Below the pieces are notes generated by a model. The model was not told where the DNA came from. It saw only the letters and a program-made list of their open reading frames with translations, and did no database searches. Positions 32,956-44,796 of a stretch of DNA of 64,000 bases are shown here, piece after piece. Positions within the stretch are counted from its first letter, which is position 1. Every line of letters begins with the position of its first letter. Origin of the DNA: Inia geoffrensis (lineage: Eukaryota > Chordata > Mammalia > Artiodactyla > Iniidae); assembly GCA_036417435.1 (NCBI GenBank), contig CM070917.1:60300436-60364435 (forward strand), read 5' to 3'. The translations under genes and the position numbers were made by a program.

Positions 32956-34290
32956 AATCAGGAGGAAGGGAGTCAGGATAACTCCAGGGCTTTGGGCGGG
33001 AGCAGATTACCAGGTAAAGAAGAGATTTAGCTTTGACCTTGAACTTGAGATGCCGTCCACGTGGACATGCTGAGTAGGCAGGTGGACATAACAGTCTGGA
33101 GTTTGGAGGACAGGTCTAGGCTGAAATAAAAATCTCACTATGTGTGAGCACTGCCCCCTACCATGTATCCAGGCTTACAGGAAAGGGGGTTTCCGTGAAA
33201 ACTTCACACTGTCCTGAAACTGTAGGAAACCAGGCAATGATTGTCAGCCAGCCAGCCAGGCCCTGAAATTTCTCAAGGCCTCTTCCCAACAGGAGTGGCC
33301 AATGACCCTCCTGGAGGAGGATGTCGGCCACCGGAGGCAGAGGGGTGATCTCTGGAGCTCCCAAGGCACACGCCGACTCGCACACGCTCGGGTCCTGGCA
33401 CACACACCGTCGTACCCGCCGTGAACACCCTGCGTGGGCTCTCTCCCTTCCCCTGCCCTTCTCTGCCTGGCAGGGACGGGCAGCTCCGTCTCCTCCGCAG
33501 GCCTCCCCAACAGACCCGGGCTTGGGGCATCCTGCACGCCCGCCGGAACTCTGCTGCCCGGGTTCAATTCCACGGCGGCTCCCAGTCGCCCACAGCTCGT
33601 TCTATCCATCTCCGGCCCAGTGACTAGCCCAGTGCCTGCCTGGCCCCCAGCAGACGCTCAGTGAGTATCTGTGGAAATGAGCGCACTCGTATTTCTGGAA
33701 GCCACTAACCAGGAGGGAACGGAGACAGGCAAAGAAGCACGGAGACCCCAGAGGCCCCGGCTGACAGAGTAACGGCTGATACTTATCAGGAAACGTGACA
33801 GATGCGCAGAGTACCAGGATTTGTCAGTCTTCTCAGCCACAATTAGATGCGGCTCCCCTCTTCCTGGGAGGCTGCTGAGGACTGGCCCATGGTCGCCACG
33901 GGGCGCCCGTCCACAACTGCACCTTTCCCAGGAGGAGCGACAGCCTGGTGACCCTGGGTGTCAGCAGGAATGATGATCCTTTGGAACAGGGTTGTCTGTT
34001 GTTTATCTCACGGAGCACCAATCATGGCCACTTCAAAAACCCAGGGAGCCCTTAGCTCTCGGGGCAGCAATGGCCTCAGATGTCCTGGAAGTCTCCTGTG
34101 ACTGAGTGGGGCGAGGGGCAGTGACTTGGGGCTGAAGTGGGGACGTTGCGCCCTCACTGGGGCTGCCCTGCCACCGTGCAACTCACTTTTCCCCGGTGGC
34201 AGCCACAGCCTCTGAGCTCTGCGCAGTTCCCAGAAGCCAAGGCTCTAAGATCAGGTGTGGCTGCCCTGGAGAGGTCATTCTGGGCTTCTA
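32956..34290. other. Unassigned GC-rich DNA
   Basis: A CTCF-like site on the minus strand at 33,151-33,164 (GGTAGGGGGCAG core) and a worn L2/MIR tail near 33,615-33,680 ('gcagacgctcagtgagtatc') are all I can name. Confidence 0.45.
33151..33164 (-). promoter_or_regulatory. CTCF-like motif
   Basis: On the minus strand ATGGTAGGGGGCAG matches the CTCF core pattern CCASYAGRKGGCRS at 11 of 14 positions, including the invariant AG-GGGC part. Confidence 0.3.
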
Positions 34291-34293
34291 TCC

Positions 34294-34296
<3 letters not shown>

Positions 34297-34349
<53 letters not shown>
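34297..34349. repeat. (AC)26 microsatellite
   Basis: 53 bases of uninterrupted AC repeat, the longest pure dinucleotide array in the window and so likely length-variable in populations. Confidence 0.97.
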
Positions 34350-34350
<1 letters not shown>

Positions 34351-34611
34351 GCAAATGCACATCTGGGGAGGGCAGAGAGACGCTGGTGGACCCTGGAGGG
34401 GACAGTGGCAGCAGGCTGCTCCCCCTTGGTGACAGAATGCTCCACCCCATTCTGTAAGCCGCGTTGGTGCCGCAGATGTGGCCACTTCAATAACACGATG
34501 GGCAGGCGGGTGGGCTCTCCAGCTCCTAGCCCCCGGGGAGCCGAGGCCCCGCGTTTGCAGTGAGGTGTGGAGGATGGAGAGGCCTCGGTGGTGTTAATGA
34601 CAGCAGCCCTC

Positions 34612-34765
34612 ACTCCCCAAGCAGCGAGAGCGAACTTGATCGCTCTTTAATTATCTGGAATTAGAGTCGTGTCCGCGCCGGCTTCATGTTCTGGAGGAGG
34701 AATCAGGGCATCCATTAATTACCTGATCCATATGTAAAGTGTCACAAATAATTTTTCCAGAGCCA
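34612..34765. promoter_or_regulatory. Candidate conserved non-coding element with inverted repeat
   Basis: AGAGCGA-ACTTGA-TCGCTCT (34,627-34,646) is a perfect 7-base inverted repeat. It is followed by TTTAATTATCTGGAATTAG, CATCCATTAATTACCTGATC, CATATGTAAAGTGTCAC and AAATAATTTTTCC. This is single copy, AT-rich and set in GC-rich flanks, with several homeodomain cores. Confidence 0.42.
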
Positions 34766-35330
34766 AAGGGTTCTTGCTCCCAGACCAGCATCTCATCTCT
34801 TAATAGTGATGCAGGGTGAAGGGAAAGAGGAGCCCGGACACGGCAAGAGGACCCCTGAGCCTGGATCCTGCCAAGGCCGGGTGATGGCCAAGCTGAAGGT
34901 TTCAGCCAGGATCCCCGGGCACCGGACCCTATGGGCTTGGGCTCTTCTGAAGCAGAAAAGAACGAAAGGTCCAGAGACAGAATTAAGAGTTTGATAAAGG
35001 ACCGTTCCCCGCCTATCAGAGTCTGTTAAGCAGAGAAATGAATGAAAATTAAAAGCAGAGCATGAAATAAGTTTAAGCGACGGCTTGAAGGATGTGGGTT
35101 AGAGAAGAAGGGGTTTCCAGTGGGAGGGGGCAGGACAGACACGCTCAACTCTCCCCGGGTGCAGGATGTTTCACAGCCAGGCTGGGGAGAAGTTCCCTTT
35201 TGGAGGGAATTTCTATCCTGGGGAACAGAAAGTCACCAGGACAGCAGCTAAAAGACCAAATAATAGGGAGGTCACAGCCCCACCAATAGCTTTAGAAAAA
35301 TGTCCTGGGGGCACTGGGGGGAAGGAATAG
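34766..35330. other. Unassigned single-copy DNA
   Basis: Nothing recognisable. Confidence 0.5.
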
Positions 35331-35332
35331 AG

Positions 35333-35390
35333 GAGAGAGACAGAGACAGAGGGACAGAGACAGACAGACAGAGAGAGAGAGAGATACAGG
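35333..35390. repeat. (GA)n/(GACA)n microsatellite
   Basis: Purine-rich array of GAGA and GACA units. Confidence 0.85.
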
Positions 35391-35699
35391 GGCCTATTTT
35401 CAGCCGAACCATTGGTTTCTAACCACTGACCAGGTTTCCAGTGGCCTAGCCACACTCTCCAGGTGGCCTTATGGAGTACTTAACGGCTTTGAACCTGGGC
35501 TCTAGAAAGCTTAAATCACTGCAGGAAAAAGCATAGGTTTGTCTTCCCTCTGGTAAGCGCAACCCCCCACCCCAGCCCCAGCCAGGTTTCCTTCTGGGTT
35601 GACAGAGGGGGCTGATCTCATGCCGATACTGGAGATGATGACCATGCTGACTACACGGGTGATGGAAGCAGTGACAGAGGTGGGTGAGAGTCCCCTCTA

Positions 35700-35830
35700 A
35701 CCTGCGGAGCCCTCTCCCGCACATCACCTCACCCCATTCTCACCATTACCCCATGAGTAGGTCCCATCCTTACCCCCATTTTGCAGAAGAGGAGCCTGAG
35801 GCCAAGGCCACGCCCAGGTGACTGGTCCAG
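35700..35830 (-). repeat. MIR, reversed
   Basis: 'accccatgagtaggtcccat', 'ccccattttgcagaagagga', 'gcctgaggccaaggccacgc'. Confidence 0.55.
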
Positions 35831-37960
35831 GTGCCCTGACTCCAGCCCCGCTTTTCCTCCAAGGCCACACTGCCACCCACCAAAAAAGCCCTGGGTGTCC
35901 CTCACGTGTGCGGGAGGCATCATGTGGCGTCGTTTACATCATGCTGGTCTCCTGGAGCTGGTCTCTAACTAACGTGGTTGCTTCTGGGCCCCCAGTGCCC
36001 CATAGCTGGAGTCCCAGCCCATTTAAAGGGGGATTTCCTGGACTGTTCGTGTCCACACGTTCCCTTACTCTTTCCTGACACCCCCCCACCCCAGTCCCTA
36101 GTGAGTGGAGGAGGAGAAACAGCTGCCTTTTCCTGTCCCATGCTTCCCAGCCCCCCCCTCTCCCCGCTGCTGGGAGAAGAGCCCGGGAACAAGGGTGAGG
36201 CTCCAAGAACCCCTACTCTGGAGCAAAGCAGGGCACCTGCCAGGTACAGGGCCCTTTGCCACTGGTCCCGGGATCAGTGCTTGGCCTGGTGTTGGGCTGG
36301 GAGCATCAGAGTCTCCTGAACACCTGTTAGAACACAGAGACCCGCCCTCACTGCAGGGTTTATTTCAGCGCCCCTGCGGCACAGCCAGGTCTGGGAGCAG
36401 AGACAATCCCTCTTCAGTGCCACCGGTGCCACCCCAGAGCATGCCCCCCACACCTGGAACTCCCCCTCCCAACACCAGAAGCCTCATCCTGCCCGGCCTC
36501 ATCCCCCGCAGCGTGACTTAGAAACTCTATTTTCTTCTCCTCTAGTTTCCCAGATCTCGGGGGTGTGAGTTAGCCTGTGGCCTGAGCAGCTAGTGTGAAA
36601 TGAGGAAAATCATTCTAGTGGAAATATATTCTAGGTGGTTGGCCACCCCGGGGTGGGAAATGAGGGTCCCTGTCTGGCCCACCTGGGCATCTCCACTGCC
36701 ACTGCCGGGACAGAGCTGCTCCAGCTACCGGCCCTCCCTCCCCCAGCCCTGCCCCGTCCCCACCCGGCTCGCAGGGCAACTGCCTGGGGATCAGGCTTCT
36801 AGCACATTCCAGGAAGAACCACAGCCATTCTGCCATGGATGGGTTGGGAGGACCACCTGGTTGATTCCAGTTTTAGTTGGACCTGAAACTTAGACAACTT
36901 GAGAGTGCGGGGCACTTTAAGAAAAAGAATGCCAAGTTAACGAACGGTGAGAGGCGGGACAAGCCCCATGAAAGTGAGGAGCCTGCACTCTGGTGTCCTA
37001 GCAGGGATCCTCTGCTCAGGCTTGGGGAAGCCAGGGACACCCGGCACACGCGGATGGGTCCGATCCTGGGACAACCCGGCAGCGAGGTGGCCCAGCCAGC
37101 CATCTCCTTCTGTGCCCACGGTCCCACTGCGTGCCACAGCTCAGCGGGCTGGCACTTCCAGGACGCCTGCAGCAGGAGGCCCAGTCCGCTTCTCGGCGAC
37201 CTGATGAGAGGACCCCACAGCTCTCTGCCTCCTACCAGCTCTGTTTCCCAGACCCTGTCCTCACTGACCCTAAGGCTGCACACACACCCCGCCCCCTGTG
37301 CCAAGCTTCCTTCAGCAGGATGCCCAGGTCTCCCGGCCACCCGGACCCCCAGCCTGGGGAAGCTGACAGCCCTGCCACATCCCTCATCACTTTCCCCAAT
37401 CCCCAGCCCCTCTGCTCTGGGCCCAGCTCCTCTTGACACCGAAGCTCTTTGGGGCTGAGCCTGAACCTGCAGGGGGAGAGGGAGGGAGGGAGGAGAGGGA
37501 GGGAAGGAGGCGTTCGTGTTTATCTCCTGCTGCCTCTCACTGCCTCACTGCTCTCTCTCTCTTTTCCTCTCCTCTCAGAAATCTCTCCACCCTCTCCCTC
37601 CTCCTCCCCCTTGCTTTTTCCCCTCCATTACATCTTCCTTACATCTCCTGGAATAAAAAACAATTCTCTTGTGCCACCTAATTCCCCCTCCCAACAGTTT
37701 AAGACCATTCTATTAAATAATGTAATCACAAGCATCTCTTTGCTCCGTCTTCAACAGCCGCCTGTTCGCCTGTTCGCTCTAAAGCTCTCAAGACCAAGGT
37801 CACAGGCCCCTCCACTCGGCTTAGATAAATCTCTCCCATCGCTGAATTCTGACAAATCCCCGCGTCCTCTGGCCCTTTGTTGTATGTTCTTTGTTTGAAA
37901 TATGGCACGCCACGATGCCAGCCTCTCCACCTTTGCATATTAAATTGTGGCCGAGCTTCC
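35831..37960. other. GC-rich unassigned DNA
   Basis: A MER5-like trace lies at 36,295-36,400 ('agcatcagagtctcctgaac', 'acctgttagaacacagagac'). Overlapping open frames of 183-193 codons on both strands at 36,873-37,458 reflect base composition. 37,560-37,690 is pyrimidine rich, with TTAAATAATGTAATCAC at 37,712-37,728. Confidence 0.45.
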
Positions 37961-37962
37961 CT

Positions 37963-37993
37963 GGAAGGGAAGGGAAGGGAAGGGAAGGGAAGG
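37963..37993. repeat. (GGGAA)n microsatellite
   Basis: Six GGGAA units. Confidence 0.95.
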
Positions 37994-38452
37994 CTGTGCT
38001 TCCTCCCTGCCTGGCTGTGAGGGGAGATTCCAAGTCCCCCTCCCCAGTCTTCCCCTCCTCCCATCGTCAGCCAACCCTGGCGGCTCCCACGGTGGTGAAG
38101 GGTGCGCAGTATCCTTTGTTCTCGCTGCCTGCTGGTCCTGAGCACCTTCCTGAAGAGCATTTGTCTTTGCTCCCCAGTCACTGAGTCTTAATAACTTGAT
38201 TAAATCAAAAGGTGACCTCACAGTCCCCCCCACTCCCCCACCAGGCAGGGGTGGGTGGGATTGGTGGAAGGCTCCGCCGGAAGGGGACACTCAGCCAGCC
38301 GCACAGGGTGGGGTAGGGGCTCACTTTCCCTCTGCCCTCTAGACACTGGCATGCCCTGCTGGGCCCATTTCTGCTGCTGGGACACACGTGGGTGCCCCAT
38401 CTGCCCTCGGGGACCATAGCTCTACCCCACTGTTTCAGGACCCTTTCCTGCA

Positions 38453-38882
38453 GCAGTGGGTTGAATAGGGGTCCCCCCCACCAAATTCACATCTACCCAG
38501 AACCTGAGGCTGTGACCTTATTTGGGATAAGGGTCTTTGCAGAAGAGATTCAGGTAAGGATGGAGGTGGCCAGGCCTTGTGGCCCAAAGTCCAAAGAGAA
38601 ACAGACAAGGAGGAAACCCAGAGACACAGAGAAGAGGGCCGCCTGATGACAGAGGCAACATCTGTTGGTGTGGCCACAGGCCAAGGGACACCAGGGATTG
38701 CAGTGACCAACAGAAACTAGGAGACCTCGAATGGACTTCCCCTTGGGGCCTCCAGAAGGAGCCAACCCTGAAGCCACCCTGATCTGGGACTTCTGCCCTC
38801 CAGGACCGTGAGACAGCACGTCTGTGTTGTTTTAAACCTCCCAGTTTGGGGTACTCTGTTTTGGCAGCCCCAGGACACGAGC
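38453..38882 (+). mobile_element. MLT1-type LTR, plus strand
   Basis: 'gtgggttgaataggggtccc', 'acctgaggctgtgaccttat', 'ctttgcagaagagattcagg', 'agacacagagaagagggccg' and 'tgttgttttaaacctcccag', 'ggcagccccaggacacga'. A full-length, diverged solo LTR. Confidence 0.75.
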
Positions 38883-40365
38883 CCCGCCTCCTCCCTTCCT
38901 TGCAGACAAGACCAGGAGATGTGAATGCTGGGGTTCTGGGCAAGAAACAGCTCAGGTCCAAGCCCTGGAGACCTCCTCTACCCCAGATTCCTGGGCAAGA
39001 AAGGACAGAAGCTTCCAGGGCACTGCAAGCCCCTCCTCAGGGGGAGTGTGGCCAGGCCGGTGAGGGTCCAGGGCTGGGGTTGCCACTTCTCCCCCGGTGC
39101 CCGCCGCTGAGCTGTCTGTCCCACTGCCTCTCCACTCAGGACTGGGACGTGCCCTGAGGTGGAAGAAAAGGACTTTTTCCTCCTCACATATGGGCCTTTG
39201 ACCCAATGAAGGCAGAGTAGAAATCATTAGTCACTTCTGCTTCTGCCTTAAATGACCACATCACTGACCAGCAGGCAACCTCCTCAAGGCCTGGCCAAGG
39301 AGCCCCGGGACCCCCACCCTACCCCAGCCCAGACGAGGCCCCGGAGAAATTAACAGGTGCTGAAGTGCCCTCGGGTGGACTGAAGGTCTGGTGGCCCTGG
39401 AGAGGGCAAGGCCTCTTGCTGGGGGTGGAAGGGAATTGGCGGGTGGGGGGGGTGGTGCTCAGTAGAAGGTGCTGGCTTTGAGCCACGAGGAAGGTGTCAG
39501 TTTGGGTCCCCTGGGAAGCAGACGCCAGGACGGAATCAAACGTGCAGGAGCTCTGTTGGGGGAAATGGCTGCGAAGGATGACTGGAGGCAGGAGGAGGGA
39601 CAGACCCTGAGAAGGGAGAGGCCGAAGGAGGGTGGCCTGGGGAAGGGCCTCAGGCTGCGGTGACCTCAGGGAGTCTCTGCTGGCCAGGCTGTGGGGAGTC
39701 CCGCTGGGGCAGGAATGGCGGGCTTTGGTGCCCCCCACACCGTGTGGCTGCCGCCAGGAGCCAGGAGAGAAGGGGGGCAGTGTGGGCAGGCACCCCTGCT
39801 TCCTGCCCTCACGGTACCTCTCAGCCAAGGCCCTTCTCTCCCTTGCCAGCGGGCACCAGCATCCTGCCACCAGCATCCTGCTTGAGGACCACTTTCCGGA
39901 TTTCTGTGTCCCCTCTCCCCCCCTCCTCCCCACTTCACCTTTTCCAAACACACTGTTTCTAAGGCTTTTTCTCCTCCAGCCTCACTTGTTATTTCTCCTC
40001 CTCATTTCCCCTAATTCTGCAGTGTGAGCTCCATCGGGAAGCCAGCCGCTCTGATTCTTTTGGCTTTGCCCTGGGAGGCAGGAGATTAGGAAGCTGTTTT
40101 CTCCCATGCTGCAAAATGCCTACAGTCAGTGTGAGCTCCAGACACCTTGCTTCCCTGCCTGGTGAGCCCCTCCGTGACCCTCTGAGGGCATCCGATTTCA
40201 CGGAGAAAACTGCTGAAGGGAACAGGAACCCACCTTCCCGCATGCCTGCAGCTGAGGACAGCAACACCTTCCATCCTGCCCTGAAGGTCGTTCACTCCAG
40301 TGTTCCTGGGGCTCTGAGCCTCCAGCCTGAGCTCCCCCATCATCCCCTTTCCTCCCTCCGCATCC
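38883..40365. other. GC-rich unassigned DNA
   Basis: A 210-codon minus-strand frame (39,319-39,951) is overlapped by several plus-strand frames. None has a recognisable domain. Confidence 0.5.
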
Positions 40366-40369
40366 CTGC

Positions 40370-40606
40370 TCCCTCCCTCCTTCCTTCCCCCTCCCTCCCT
40401 CCCTTCCCTCCTCCCTCCCTCCTCCCTTCCCTCCTCCCTCCCTCCCTCCCTCCCTTCCCTTCTCCCTCCCTCCCTCCTTCCCTCCCTCCCTCCTTCCCTC
40501 TCTCCCTCCTCCCTCCCTCCTCCCTTCCCTCCTCCCTCCCTCCCTCCCTCCCTCCCTCCTCCCTCCCTCCTCCCTTCCCTCCTCCCTCCCTCCCTTCTTC
40601 CTTCCA
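40370..40606. repeat. Long homopyrimidine tract (CCCTCCCTCCTT)n
   Basis: About 235 bases made only of C and T on the plus strand, in CCCTCC/CTTCC blocks with partial 40-60 base higher-order repeats. Pure purine on the other strand. The long open frames here are artefacts of the array. Confidence 0.97.
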
Positions 40607-40726
40607 TGGTCCTCATGGCCCCCTCATGTCTCTCTTTCCCAAATCGTCATCCTGTGCCTGTGTCCATCTTACCCCCCAACTTCTCCAGACAGACATGCAC
40701 TGAGGTTCTTCCCAATATCCTTTCTT

Positions 40727-40948
40727 TTTCTTTCTTTCTTTTTTTTTTTTTTTTTGCGGTACGCGAGACTCTCACCGCTGTGGCCTCTCCTGTTGCGGAG
40801 CACAGGCTCCGGACGCGCAGACTCAGCGGCCACGGCTCACGGGCCCGGCCGCTCCGCGGCATGTGGGATCCTCCCGGACCGGGGCACGAACCCGTGTTCC
40901 CTGCATCGGCAGGCGGACTCTCAACCACTGCGCCATCAGGGAAGCCCT
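40727..40948 (-). mobile_element. CHR SINE
   Basis: T tail with CTTT interruptions, then GCGGTACGCGAGACTCTCAC through CACTGCGCCATCAGGGAAGC. The target duplication is CAATATCCTTTCTT (40,713-40,726) against CAATCTCCTTTCTT (40,949-40,962). It is the only CHR SINE between 26.2 and 53.8 kb. Confidence 0.94.
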
Positions 40949-40962
40949 CAATCTCCTTTCTT

Positions 40963-41840
40963 AATCCAAGCAATTCTGCTTCTAACCTGGTCACCCTGAA
41001 TATATGCCGACTTGTACAGCAGACCCAAGCGTGCCCACAATACACCACACCTCACATCCAAGCCTTCCGCCTCATCTACCTCGGTCACTGGGCATCGCTG
41101 GCCACCCCTTCTCCTGGGCGCTCTGCTCCCCCTCCGTGTGTGGCTGTGCATGACTCCCTCTCCTGCTTCTCGGTCACCTTGCTTTGCCACCAGAGCCTAG
41201 CCTCAACCGTCTAAGCGTGGACACTCTCAGAGGCTGGGGGTAACTCAAGAGTGAGCCATGCGCACCGGCGATCCCCTGCAGCCCCGGCCCCTCTCCTCGG
41301 CTCCTGCCGGGCTTGCCACCCAGATTATTCAACCAACACTTGCTGAGTGTGGGACCCTTGCTGGCTGCTTGGCAGGTACTAGGGACACCAAGGTGGAAAT
41401 GACCCTGCCTGGCAGGAGTCTAGAAGCCTGGCAGAGGTCCTTGTAGCACCATTGCCGGCAGCGTCACCTTTCCCAGCAAACTGGGGCCCCGCCACTGGCT
41501 TCATGGGGTCATTGGTACCACTGGACTCAAACCCTGAAGTTATTATTGAGTCTTCCCTGGAGCTCCCCAATGCCCATGTCCTGCCCATCTCCCTGGGGCT
41601 TTCCTCTTTCCCATCTCTTCTGTTTTCATGCTGGTCCACGACCTCCTCCCACAGACCAAGACTTCTGACCACCCTATCCTCTCTCTCTGCTGCCTCCAGC
41701 CCGCCCTCCACACCCAGGTGAGAGGATGAGGGACAGTGGGCACAAATACAGTTACATGTGTGCGTATATAATGCATATCACTAGTAATAAGCATTAGTAA
41801 TATACATCCCCCAAGTCTGTCTGTTGGAATGATGAGTTGC
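40963..41840. other. Mostly unassigned DNA
   Basis: 41,325-41,445 carries MIR/L2-class wording ('caaccaacacttgctgagtg', 'cttggcaggtactagggaca'). No gene is seen. Confidence 0.45.
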
Positions 41841-41844
41841 ATGG

Positions 41845-41975
41845 TCATCATAGCAGGGTGATGGGTGTCAAGACCACTGGGATTCAGCCTGAAGCCAACC
41901 CAGCTGTGTGCCCTTGGACAGGTCACAGCCCCTCTCTGGGTCTCAGTTTCCCCCCGAGACAATGAAGAGGTGGAG
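41845..41975 (+). repeat. MIR, plus strand
   Basis: 'agctgtgtgcccttggacag', 'gtcacagcccctctctgggt', 'ctcagtttcc'. Confidence 0.65.
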
Positions 41976-42364
41976 ACTAGGGGGGATCTGGTAACAGGAG
42001 GAAAGAGGAAGGAAGGGCTGGTCCCGTGAGAAGAAAGGGACCCCTCCTCACTCCTAAGAAACTGCAATGGCAACATCAGTCTTCAGGGCGGGGGGTGCAG
42101 GGAGGGGCACGGGTCTCAGGAAGGCGGTGGGAACCGGTGCACTCTTGGGGTCTGTGACTCCTCCCAGCAAGGAGGAGCCCCTCGCCTCCCCGCCTCTCTC
42201 CCCGGCTGCCCCTCAATCCTTGTCTAGTGAGCACAGGGGGTCTCCTGGCTGCTTCCTCGTGTCTGCTGTGCATCCCTGCCTTCGAGGATGAATTCCGTCC
42301 CTGTCTCTAAGCACGCAGACAAGATTTATGCTGAATCGACGAGGGGCCACCACAGAGGCTCGGG

Positions 42365-42760
42365 AGTCTCAAAGCAGTAACTTTTAATTCGGAGCTTCAT
42401 GCATGAGAGCAGAGACAAGGGCATCTCCCGGCAGGACTTGCCAGCGAGCAGAGGAGCTGGTCTGCAGGCTCCTTCCTCGCCCAGTTGGTACACTCCTAAT
42501 TATGACTTGGGCTGCTACAAATGGAGATGAACTAAACCCGTTAAGTCTATTTTTTCCCCTTGGTGGGAGGGAGTACGGATTTCGTAAAGATAGAGAATTT
42601 AAATTAAGCTTTAAAACTGTGACTGAGCGAGATTTAATACTGACGATTAGCCTGGACAAACAGTTAATCACACTGGTGGGGTAATTTATATAAGCTCCGT
42701 GCGACCATGTGGCAGGCAACACGTTGCACTGCAAATTAGTGCAATAAAAGAGGCTGAAGC
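42365..42760. promoter_or_regulatory. Candidate conserved non-coding element (strongest)
   Basis: AACTTTTAATTCGGAGC, CTCCTAATTATGAC, GATGAACTAAACCCG, GAATTTAAATTAAGC, GATTTAATACTGACGATTAG, CAGTTAATCACAC, GTAATTTATATAAGC and GCAAATTAGTGCAATAAAAG occur in 400 bases of otherwise single-copy sequence. TTTATATAAG could also serve as a TATA-like box. The density of homeodomain, POU and TATA-like motifs is the highest in the window. Conservation and function are inference. Confidence 0.45.
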
Positions 42761-42929
42761 CTCGTGGGGCAGGGCCTCCTTGGGCTTCCTGGGCCCGTGG
42801 GCCTTGGATGGATGGAGCTGGGGTGACAGAGGCAGCATCTTGGGCCTTCGAAAGGGAAATTTTGCCTCTTCCCTCTGGGGTACATGATGCAGTAAATAGA
42901 ACTCAGCCTTTCCGGAGGATTTAAAGGCT

Positions 42930-43110
42930 GATCTGCCTCTAGGGAGCTATGTGAGCTTGGGTATTGCTCATTCACTTCATGTCTCATTTTCTTCATCTGT
43001 AAAATGGGGAGGCACTTGCCCAGCAGGGTCCTCGGGGAAATGCAGGGTGAAGGCATCTGTCTCAGTTCCCGGACCATGTATGGTCCCAGGCGATGCTCAC
43101 TTATCACCAC
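42930..43110 (+). repeat. MIR, plus strand
   Basis: 'gctatgtgagcttgggtatt', 'ttttcttcatctgtaaaatg', 'gggaggcac'. Confidence 0.6.
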
Positions 43111-43945
43111 TCTGTCCCTTCTCAACTGAGAGCACCCCTTCTGGCCCTCAGCACCCCCATGTGCCTGGCTCTCAGTGCCCACAAATGGGGTTAACTGGCC
43201 AACTTTCTGTATTTATAGCCGCCTGTATTTCTCCCAGACTGCAGCAGCCTTCCCTAACCAGAAGAGACATACTCATCTATGGCAACAGAGCACTGATTTA
43301 AAAAAATAAAATAAAATATCACATCAGCAAGACATTTAAAGAAAAGATCTCTGGTTTCCTCTTAGAGGCCGGGGTCTGAGCCACAACCGTTTTTGCCTCA
43401 CGTCTCTCGAGATTGCGAATGACAGCGGCCACGCTCTCCCTCCCGAGAACTCCAAATGCATTTTTGTCCACGTCACGCAGTTTCGTGGGGGGTCTCTTTC
43501 CACAAGCATGTGGCTGCTTTCCTGAGGAGTCTAGCCCAATGATTTCTGTGTGGGAAAAAAGGAAGGCGTGGATCTAAGTCCCCCCAGGTCAGAGGAGGGT
43601 GCGGGCAGACACCTGCCCTGGTCCAGCCTCCATTTGTTGGATCCCGGGTGCCCAGGTAGAGAGCAGAGGGAAGGCTGGAATGGCTGTTATTTCTTCAGCC
43701 AGGAGCTGCGGGAGGATTGAGGAATGACTGCACGGTGGGTGCAAGGCAAGCTGGTTGCTTCTGCACTCAGGTAGCAGCATCTTCCTCCCTTTCCCATCCC
43801 ACCTGCACTCATCGTGGGCTCGCTGTACAACCTGTGAACCTGGGGGTTGCAACAACGAGAACACCAAACCCACGCCTACCTCACGAGCCTTCAGTCCAGC
43901 AGAGAAATCAGATAAGAAAATAAAACCTCAGCTCCATTTGTAAAA
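43111..43945. other. Unassigned DNA
   Basis: 43,285-43,350 is AT-rich (AAAATAAAATAAAATATCAC, GACATTTAAAGAAAAG) and may belong to a regulatory island. The rest has no recognisable content. Confidence 0.45.
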
Positions 43946-43959
43946 TGATCATAACTCTT

Positions 43960-44412
43960 CCCAGTAGCCAAAAGGTAGAAACAACCCAGATGATGAATGG
44001 ATAAACAAGATGTGTGCATCCACACAATGGAATCTTATTCAGCCATTAAAAAGGTGTGAAGTACTGACCCAGGCTATGATACTGATGAGGCTTGAGGACA
44101 TTATGCAGAGTGAAAGAAGCCAGACACAAAAACACAAATATTGTATGATTCCATTTATATAAAATGTCCCAGAATAGGAGAATCCATAGAAATAAGGAAG
44201 TAGATTTGTGGTTTCCTGGGGGCTAGGAAGAGGGGAGAATGGGGAGTGATTACTAATGGGTGTGAGGTTTCTTTGGGGGGTGATGACAGCATTCTGGAAC
44301 TAGATAGAGGTGACAGCTGCACATCATTGTGAATGTACTAAATGCCACTAACTGTTCCCTTTAAAATGGTTAATTTTATGTCATGTGATTTTTACCCCAA
44401 TTAAAAAAAATA
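43960..44412 (+). mobile_element. L1MB-type LINE 3' end
   Basis: 'ggtagaaacaacccagatga', 'caatggaatcttattcagcc', 'gaagccagacacaaaaacac', 'tgtatgattccatttatata', 'ggttaattttatgtcatgtg' and a final 'ccccaattaaaaaaaa'. Sense-strand terminal ORF2 fringe, 3' UTR and A tail, 5' truncated. Confidence 0.85.
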
Positions 44413-44796
44413 GCTTCCGAATTGTCAGAACTCCATAAGAGAAGCAAAACAGGGGCTAGTGGAGCAAGAAACCCCTCCGGCTGGCACTGTGGGTCCTCTG
44501 AGCTACACAAATTTGGGCCGGGAGCTTGAGGGCCTGGCCTGGATGCACTCACCGGGTAGACACACTGACCACAGGACACACTTCCCACCCTGCTGGGCTG
44601 GCTTTAACAGAGTTAGAGAAGCCACCTCCCAGGGGCTCCAGAGACCCTTGACCCTGAAGTTCCATCACCAAAGGTCCACCTAAGAGGTGGCTAAGGGCAG
44701 GAGATGCCTGGGAGGGTCTAGGAGTGGGAGAAGGAACTGGAAGTGGATTCAGCTTTGCACAAGTGACACTGTACATCCACGTGTAACAGGCCTTTG

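Noticed and set aside
40086..40703. 176- and 195-codon frames of Glu/Gly/Arg and Pro/Ser/Leu
   Set aside because: Direct translation of the homopyrimidine tract.
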